Both the position numbers and the translations under genes were made by a program. A DNA stretch of 64,000 nt from Lepidurus packardi (lineage: Eukaryota > Arthropoda > Branchiopoda > Notostraca > Triopsidae). The notes beneath the pieces were generated by a model, which was given only the letters and a program-made list of their open reading frames with translations, was not told the origin of the DNA and ran no database searches. The first letter of the stretch is position 1. Each line of letters begins with the position of its first letter. Shown here piece after piece: positions 56,743 to 64,000 of this stretch. Location of the stretch: positions 9,796,001 through 9,860,000 of the forward strand of contig JAKZAN010000005.1 of NCBI GenBank assembly GCA_023053545.1, in the 5' to 3' direction.

Positions 56743-57917
56743 AACTTATGTCGGATTTTATATCTCTGCAACTGTTCCTTTTAAACCCAATGGCAAAATG
56801 GTTCGTAATGTTGAACTTAGATTTTGAGAAATTGGCGCGTATTTTTTTAAGGCTATGATGACGTGTAAAATGTGCAGTATTTCCCGTAAGGTATTTTCCT
56901 AAGTCAATCTTCTTGTTCGAAAGTATTTTATAATACCAGGACGAAAGCTCATAAAATTCATATACATTATATAAAAGCTCAGGGCGTCATTTTGTATGAT
57001 TGATGTGCAATAAACAAATAATTTCAAGAAAAGTGTAGTTCAAGCTGTAAACTGATTCCCGAAATACAAACAAGAGTATACCTATCAAACAGTTCTTAGC
57101 ATGATGATTTAATACGTAAAGAACGCTTAAAGATAGACAATGAGAATCAAACAATCATAACCGCTAGGAAACGAGAACAAATCGAAGAATAATTGGCGAC
57201 TTGTACATATATTTGTATTTGAAAAAGGGAACCCCTGGGTCCGACCAATCAGAGCGTAGCTTCGTTAGACCTTTCGTTGTTCATAAATCAGTAAAGCGTA
57301 TCAGAGTCTGGCAGGAATGAGCGCTAGCTAGCATGACCATTTGCAAAGCAGCAAACCGCACAGAAGCGGTTTCAGCCATGTTGGGGGAGGGTATACCAGA
57401 ACCTTATTTTGCTTAGGCCAGTAAGTTCGGATACGTTAGGGCTAGGTTAGATTGCTTAAGTTAGGTTAGGCTAGGTTACTCTAATGATTTTAAGCACCCT
57501 GCGAGGTAAGCCGCGTCTAAGTCTGGGGAGGAAGAATGAACCACATGCATGTGGGTTTTGTACGGTTGCTGAAAATTCGAAGAGGCGCTCCTTCCAACAT
57601 GGCCGAATCCGCTTTTATGCGTTTGCTACTTTCAGAGGGGACCCCTGCACGGTTGAATCCTCTTCATACGGTTTGCTGCTTTCTGAACGGTCGGGCTAGC
57701 CTAATGGATGAAGAAATGAACCGCGAGCCAAAACCAAATAAATCCCGAACCAGCGAAATTGCACCTTTTAGTCGCTACGATAGTAAACAAAGCCAAAGTA
57801 GCACAGACTTCAACTTAATAACCATGTCATAGTTCCATTAAAAGGAAAGCTTTCCTCACATCTGTGTATCTGAGATGTGTCGTTACGCCATCGAACACAC
57901 TATAAAGCACAACGGCA
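56743..57917. other. Intergenic region between shugoshin and the GT17-like gene
   Basis: Shugoshin 3' untranslated region with AATAAA at 57009-57014. At about 57420-57480 a TTAGGTTAGG-type run recalls the interiors of the foldback repeats. Overlapping frames at 57484-57832 contain partly repeated sequence (TTTGCTACTTTCAGAGGGGACCC, TTTGCTGCTTTCTGAACGG) and no recognised domain. The GT17-like promoter must lie at the right end. Confidence 0.5.
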
Positions 57918-59264
57918 ATGAGACAAACAAGAAGCGTACCCTTTATTTTGGGAAGTTTGACTTTAGTAGCTTTAGTTTTCTTAATAGCTAAACAACTCAT
58001 CTTGTCAGACACGATCTACTACGCGATCTGGAAGCCTAAATTTTACCGCCATGAACTCCTCTGGCCCCAAATCTTACATCTACCAGACCGCTCACTTAAT
58101 TTGCCTTTCATTCAAATTTCCCCAACACAAGGTGCCTTACTTTGCTACCGCCCTGGCCTTGCCGAACCAGGAACGGCTGAGATCGAGTCCAAGATTAAGA
58201 CTTCCACTCAAGAGACCTCCACCTGTCCATGTAATAGCGACTATTACGGGCAGCAGTGCAGCATCCCCATTACACTCCATCTGAACAGCTCTGTGGCCCA
58301 TAAAGTTGCCTTGCGACACCATCCTCGACGTATCATCTACTTCTTCACCGCAACTCAGCCCGAATCTCTGGAGCAGCGCGTTTTGGCCCTGGCAGATGTC
58401 GTGGATGCCTTCGTAGTACAGGACTTGTCTTTCAACAAATCTGACACGCTTTTATCCCGGCTAGAGCAGGGCTGGCTCAAACGCTATCAAAATCAAGTAG
58501 CCTATGTGTTACCAGAAGCTGTGCACCGTAAGTATACTGCCCAGCAGGGGGCCCTTCGGTCTGGTTACGCCCTAGGCCCCTTAAGCATGGATAAAGTTTA
58601 TATGCGACAATGGAGCAGTCGCAACGGTGGCCTAGAGCCTACTCAAACCAGCCTCGTTCAACTTGATCCACCCTCGTCGTCCTCTGTCACCCCGGCTCCC
58701 TCATCAGACGAAGAAAAAGAGTCTTGGCTCAGTCGGCAGGGTTCCAAACAACTCGGAGATGTGCGTTTAGACGACCTGGTTGTCTACACGAATGAACGAG
58801 AACGACCTACCCGCGAGTTACTGTTATTCTTAAAAACCTACGACCACTATCCGCTGCCACTTAGCTTACGTAAAGCAGCAGGCGAACAGCAGCAGCAGCA
58901 GCTACCCCAAGCCTTTCCTATTGCCAAGGAAAATAATCGTGCCACAGCCAATGTTGTGACATTTCAAATGTTCCGGGATTGGTACAATTTCGATGCTTCC
59001 TGCATGGCTTCCAACAATATGACGTGTCAGGGTAGACTTTATTTTAGCTTAAACGCTTATTAAGACAACTACCCAAATGTTATTGGCTTCCCTTTTGCTA
59101 AAAAAGTAAACAATTATAGATCGTTTCCCTTGTTTTTAGTTGACCTGTGCTGCTTACATTTTTATAATGTTTTTAAAAAGAGCAAGTTTGAATTGGACGA
59201 AGCCCCTCCCCCTTCCCCCAAGACCTATAAAGTGCTCCGTCCTGTAACCATACACGATTGTTAA
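57918..59264 (+). CDS. GT17 (MGAT3-like) family protein, probably inactive or partial
   Basis: Related to beta-1,4-mannosyl-glycoprotein N-acetylglucosaminyltransferase (bisecting GlcNAc transferase), Golgi type II. Exon 1 57918-59031 and probable exon 2 59140-59264 give 412 aa; MGAT3 is about 530. Residues 9-29 form a membrane anchor. CPCNSDYYGQQC (103-114) matches the CPC-x-G-x-x-G-x-x-C element before the catalytic part. PRRIIYFFT and LALADVVDAFVVQDLSFN align well with GT17. The aligned catalytic stretch VRLDDLVVYTNERERP (282-297) has TNERE where MGAT3 has DDADE, so the metal-binding acids are gone. A poly-Gln insertion (324-328) splits FLKTYD from VTFQMFRDWYNFDASC. Exon 2 reads VDLCCLHFYNVFKK...KTYKVLRPVTIHDC. 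The downstream GWHCSWC-type half is not found within 64 kb. An alternative last exon at 59585-59614 (DYSVEELLK) precedes AATAAA at 59610-59615. Confidence 0.7.
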
Positions 59265-62200
59265 ATAATCTTGTTTATAAACGGAAATTATTCCGTACAT
59301 TTTAAACCTTGTGTATTTGAAGTTGAACCTTGTAGACATTTATATCATTACTAACAGAAATGGATTGTATAGTTCAATAGAGGATGTTAAGAAAACACGA
59401 GTATTTCTTTTTCTAATGAAAATTCTCTTTGCGAGTTTTTGTACGACTTTGTGTCTGAATATTCTGAATATTGCAAAGTCTGAATATAGTGCATATCTGG
59501 ATTTCTTAAATCTAAAAGCAATTTTAAAGGAGCAAGTTGCGCTTTAAATTTAAGTATGACGGTTTGATGTTTTTATTATTTCAGGACTATTCCGTGGAAG
59601 AATTGCTGAAATAAAGTATAAATGATTAGAAAAGTGGCGAGGCGCCACTTTTCAGAATAGGAATATTGAATTTAAGCGTGATATAAAGCAGAGAAGATTT
59701 AGGAGCTCAGAAGGCCTGTTTTTTCCCCACTTTGTGTGTCGTACTGTACTTTTTATCCTCTCAAAGAGCTTAGTGTTGGGAGACAGGCGTCCCGTTCCGT
59801 AATCCTTTCATTACGTCAGCTTCTCCCACAAGACAACGCACAAGGGGTAAGGAGACCCAAGCCAAAGCGAGAGCGGGAGAAGCGAAGAGAAGAGAAGGCC
59901 CTAATTTGCCTGGCTTCTTAGCAGCTTAAGCTGGCAGGCTCTCTCTCTGTGTCTCACTCCTCTCCCTTTGCTACTTTTTCAGCGTGAAAACAATACCCCC
60001 ACCCAACTCGCTAGATTTCTTCATTTCACCAAAATCTGTTCTTCCTCATTCTCCCGTTAGTTTACAGTCTAACCCTCTTTTTCCCCCACCTTCTGCTCGA
60101 GCAGACGCTAATTTCACACTATTAACTGCACGGTGGCTGATAACAATGCCCAAACTTTTGCTTGTTAAAACAAAAGTAGTTCTTTCAACTATTTTTGTTT
60201 TTTTCTTCCTTTTCTTCTCGATTTTCTTTATTTTTTAAAAATCATTTTTCTAGTTTTTACCTACTATTCTCCTCTTCTTTCACTTAAAGAAAAGCTCGAT
60301 TTTCTGTCGCTCTCAGGGGGTCTCGACATAGGAATGAAAAAAAGTGCTGAGATTTTTGTGTTAATCGAACTGTACGATCCACCCCGGAACAAGAAAGATC
60401 CAAAAAATAAAAAAAAAAAGAAGAAGAGAAAAGATGTGGATAGAAATGGTAAAAAAATGGAAATTGGCTGGTCTCTGTATGATTTCCCATGCATAACTTT
60501 GGAAGCCGCTGATCCCCTTGGCGCTTGCCAGTCTTTCCTTACCCCTCCTTTCCTTCCCCCCCAATTCAATTGCCAAGTTTGCTGACCAGGCAGCGAAAAG
60601 TTGACAATCGAAATCCCGGGGCTCACAGCTGCATTATAGCGAGTACAGGAGAGCAACCGAAACCGTAGAAAGCCCACAGTAGGAATATATGCTGTGCTTT
60701 TTGAGATGGGCTTTGCCTTTCCAAATTCTTACACGGGAAGGAAATGGAATAGCAAATGAAGCTGTTATGCAATACTTGCATGTATGGCTTGGGAAACATT
60801 GTATTCCATATAGTCAATTCCTAGAATTAATTTCGACTACAGTATTTGCCATCAGTAACAAAACCTTATGTCACCAACAGCTTCATTGTTAAACAGTAAC
60901 TAGCGACTTTTGAGTGTGATACATTTCCTGCAATTCGTAGTAAAATTAAGCGAATTTACGCGAATTTCACGGAAATCACATGAATTATTCGTAAGATCTA
61001 ACGTAAGTTTACGAAAATTTGAATTCACATTACAACTACGAACATTTCACGGAAATCACACGAATTATTCCTTTTTAGAATTCATGCATTTAAACAAGTT
61101 GAAAATAACGGTAATACAGGATTGATTTATTCTAATTGGCAAAAACTCAGAAGCATTTTGAGCGGGGCAACTTGCTAGGATCCAAAACACAACTTTTCAA
61201 GTAAATACTACTCGAATTAATAGTACAGTACTGTATCAGATCTTCAAGTTTGGTATTCTATTAATCTTTGGCCCCTTAAGACACAACGCGTTTGACGAAA
61301 AGCCTTTGGCTCCTAAACTTCCCAATCTCATTAACAATCTCATTAGTCTTGACAGAAATAAGAACTGAAATATAAGAAATAACAAGCCTGGCGGTAAGCT
61401 TAGTAAGTATAGATATCCGACGTATCAACCTTGATCCTTTATGAATTACTATTCAATAACTCACTAGGACTTTTAGAAAGTTGTGTTGTTTTTGTTCAAA
61501 TAAAGCCGCGTATTCAACCCAGGCACGCCACTCGCAACGTCGAAGTTACTGCGAACCAAAAATTAGGCATCTTTTGAGCCCACAACATTTTCACTCGTTT
61601 TTTTCCCCCTCATCAGTTACGCAAAGAGATTCAGGTAATAACGTCCCTGAAAGGGTTTCTGTAACTCTGCGACGAAAATTGCTACACTTCTTCCTCTGCG
61701 GAAGAAAAACGTAACAGAATTTGCGCCTTTTCTTCCCTTTTTCTAAAAGTTTCGTGTCTGGGACGTATGACCGCTTGCTTCCGACAACACGAAAGCGTCC
61801 TCCTGCTCCATTTCTGCCATTTCTTCAGCCAATAAAAGGGGAAAAGTATAAGAAAAAGACCTGAAAATGTAACCCAAGTGGTCAAATTTGCACCTACCTG
61901 TAGTTAAGGATGCTCGTTTCCGTTATCCCGTGCTCTTACGAAAACCTAAGGAGTTGGCACAAGAATCCGGACGGACTTGGTAGACCATAACCGATGCCGA
62001 AATGCCCTTCGCGCCTTTCTTCTGTGTCCCCACCCCACAAGAAGAAGAAGACGAGTTTTACGATGTTCAGCATCCTGGACCCATCCCACAAAATATATAT
62101 ATATATATATATGGGCCGTCGTATTTAGTGTTCCGGACCAGCGGTGGAGGCTGTCTTTTCTCACCCCCCACAAAACGTGAGCAAATACAGAAAAAGGGAG

Positions 62201-62999
62201 AAAAAAGCGACACAGAGAAGCTGCCAAAAACACATAGCGTCTCCGACAAGAAATACATGGCATATAACTTGTCCTCTCTATAGCTTTTCTCAGGTTCTTT
62301 CTTTTCTTATCCTTTCGTTGTCACCCGCCCAGTAATTCCCGCCCAGTATATTCCTGCAGTTATAATGAAAAAAAGGTTTGAGGAGGGAAAAGAGAAAAGC
62401 CCCTAATTAACATTGCCATGCACACTATTTACAGCGAACAATTCGTTGCTTCATTCATAATGTCTTTGCAGGAGAGCTCGTACATCATTTGAGACGTACA
62501 AGACGCGACACACTAGAAATGGAAAAGAAAAAGATGTGTAACATTATGAATGTTGGCGTTTGTCAGGGGAACAAAAGAGTGGCGCTACTGGCACAAGCCG
62601 GAAAGCAGTCAAAAGCATGTGCTGCCATTTACAACACAACGCATAGAAAAACACACGTGAGCTACTTTTCCAGTATGGGACTCTCTATTGGTTGTTCTTT
62701 TTCACAAACATGCACACACACACACACTCAAGCTCAGGCTCACACATTCACACGTTACAGAAAGGGGAGTATGAATTTCTGTTTTCTCCCTGGAAAATGC
62801 AGCTGGTATATCGCTTTATTACAAGCCAGACAGTCAAAACCTTTACCTATTAGCTCCGCATCTGACCCTATGTTTCCCCTTCCTACTTTTCCCCATGCCG
62901 TTGTATATATCCCTCAGAAGTCCCTCACGAAATCCCCACCAAAACAGTCAGTTCATCAGATTTGATGCGTTTGGCAGATACTTCGGCTGTCTGTCCCGC
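59265..62999. other. Low-complexity, gene-poor 3' region
   Basis: Includes a possible last exon of the GT17-like gene (59585-59614), CT- and GA-rich stretches (about 59870-60240 and 60380-60430), an (AT)n at 62095-62111 and a (CA)n at about 62713-62728. A short direct repeat TTTCACGGAAATCACA-GAATTATTC occurs at about 60965 and 61040. The longest frame (158 codons, 62489-62965, +) runs through the CA repeat and shows no domain, so it is not called. Confidence 0.5.
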
Positions 63000-63004
63000 T
63001 TGAG

Positions 63005-63190
63005 GTGCTAAGGCTCCCGTATCTCTTAGCTCGGTATTGGCGCTTAGCATGGGGAATTTCGGAACAATTTTTTTATGAAACCAGTACATTTCATGAAAAA
63101 ATTCGTTGACAGTAAACATGAACACACTAGTAACTAGTGCACAATCAAGTCATTTTTCCTTATGAGTAACAAATTAAACACAAATTAATT
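63005..63190. repeat. Dispersed repeat (TTAGCATGGGGAATTTCG type), copy 2
   Basis: Second, diverged copy of the repeat at 53887-54055, with the shared GCTTAGCATGGGGAATTTCG, TTTCATGAAAAAATT, TTGACAGTAA and ATGAGTAACAAATTAAA in the same order. It lies directly before a foldback-family copy. Confidence 0.65.
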
Positions 63191-63333
63191 TTGCAACTAT
63201 GTGAAATACATTGGCTGAAATATATCCTTTGATTGTACACTAGCTGCTGAAAAAATAAAAATTACGTTTTCGATTGTTCAAATCTGACAAGCCGATTGCT
63301 TTCAAATTTTTGCAAGTCTTTGATTGCTTCTAA

Positions 63334-63650
63334 ATCTTTCAAACCCCGACTTCAGGACTATGAACCCCGACTTAGGAATAGGTTACGTTAGCACTAGGTT
63401 ATGTTAGGTTAAGATTAGTACGTTAGGGTAGGTCTTGGTTAGGTTAGGTTAGGGGTTTATAGTCCTTTAGTCGGGGTTCGTAGTCCTTGTGTTGTAATTT
63501 TTAATACGGCTGAGGCTCCCTTTTAATCTCGTTGGCGCTTAACCAATGAGCAGAGACTGTTTGAAGTCCAAATGCTATTGCTCCCTCGACAGATTAAGGA
63601 ACGGTAGTCCTTGTGTCGGGTACACCGTAGTCCTTGTGTCTACGCCTCAA
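63334..63650. repeat. Foldback repeat family (GTCCTTGTGTCG type), copy 3
   Basis: Shows CCCCGACTTCAGGACTATGAACCCCGACTTAG on the left, facing TAGTCCTTTAGTCGGGGTTCGTAGTCC in the middle. Two GTAGTCCTTGTGTC units end it, around GGGTACACC. The block AATCTCGTTGGCGCTTAACC is shared with the copy at 37.9 kb. Interior runs are TTAGGTTAGG-like. No coding sequence. Confidence 0.7.
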
Positions 63651-64000
63651 ACTTTTGTGACAAATTATACTTTTCAGAAGAGAAGCAAGCGTAGAAAATT
63701 TGCCAGCTATTAGCTATCTATTTCTTTTTTTTTTGTTTACTTTCTTACTCGAAGCTTTCGCAAAACAATAACAAACATCGGAGCCATCTGTGACTGCTTC
63801 GCATCAATAAGCTAAGGTACACAGGAGCCACCAAAATCACATGTGGAGATTTGGATGGATTCTTGTAGCTTTGACATTCTAAGAACGACCCATTTTCTTC
63901 CAACTTTTTTTACTAACCGTTCACGAGTTATTGGCAATTCAAACTTTGGTTCGTGACGTCATAAAAGTGCCATAGCCTTTGCTACCATGATTACTATTTA
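63651..64000. other. Unannotated right edge
   Basis: Remaining 350 bp to the window end. AT-rich, with a poly-T run near 63727. I see no gene start, exon or repeat that can be supported. Confidence 0.5.

Noticed and set aside
62489..62965. 158-codon plus-strand frame
   Set aside because: Runs through a CA microsatellite (THTHTQAQAH) and has no domain; likely chance.
63400..63455. TTAGGTTAGG runs resembling arthropod telomere repeats (TTAGG)
   Set aside because: Short, irregular (mostly TTAGGT), inside dispersed foldback repeats and also found at 15.7, 37.8, 46.3 and 57.4 kb; not a telomere.
1..64000. CRISPR arrays, rRNA genes, intact tRNA genes, bacterial operons
   Set aside because: None found by eye; the only tRNA-like segment (52440-52520) has poorly pairing arms.

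Overview
This is eukaryotic nuclear DNA, AT-rich, with short introns (mostly 50-100 bp) flanked by GT..AG sites. It is probably from an arthropod. The best taxonomic marker is a minus-strand precursor at about 40.2-41.0 kb with six F-X-G-X-R-GKK units, which is the layout of arthropod tachykinin-related peptides. Nothing here separates crustacean, chelicerate or myriapod with confidence. No prokaryotic operon, rRNA or CRISPR array is visible.

Layout. 1-7.8 kb: no gene recognised; it holds a long inverted repeat. 7.8-10.3 kb (+): cystathionine gamma-lyase, seven exons. 12.2-20.6 kb (+): a helix-loop-helix protein with a 7.7 kb intron. 23.3-32.6 kb (+): a compact block of GK5-type carbohydrate kinase, NOL8-like nucleolar RRM protein, a secreted DUF985 cupin, and a ninjurin gene with two candidate first exons and three candidate last exons. 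32.9-34.2 kb (-): formylglycine-generating enzyme (SUMF1), tail-to-tail with ninjurin and head-to-head with the next gene. 35.0-38.5 kb (+): an 11-exon divergent alpha-kleisin-like protein carrying a transposon in one intron. 40.2-41.0 kb (-): tachykinin precursor. 41-46.6 kb: gene-poor, with a nested MITE. 46.6-51.4 kb: SKIC8/WDR61 (+), RAB27 (-) and cystinosin (+), tightly packed. 55.5-56.7 kb (+): shugoshin. 57.9-59.3 kb (+): a GT17/MGAT3-like protein whose acidic catalytic motif is replaced and whose C-terminal half is not found. 59.3-64 kb: repeats and low-complexity DNA.

The genes do not form one pathway. They are mostly housekeeping (sulfur amino acids, nucleolus, lysosome, ER, vesicle traffic, chromosome cohesion). 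Shugoshin and the kleisin-like gene both belong to sister-chromatid cohesion, but they lie 17 kb apart with unrelated genes between.

Exon models were built by hand from splice signals, reading phase and homology. For every complete model the exon lengths sum to a multiple of three. The points most worth a second look are the ninjurin exon choices, the divergent kleisin, the apparently inactive GT17 homologue, and the TTAA-flanked MITE nested inside an older foldback repeat.
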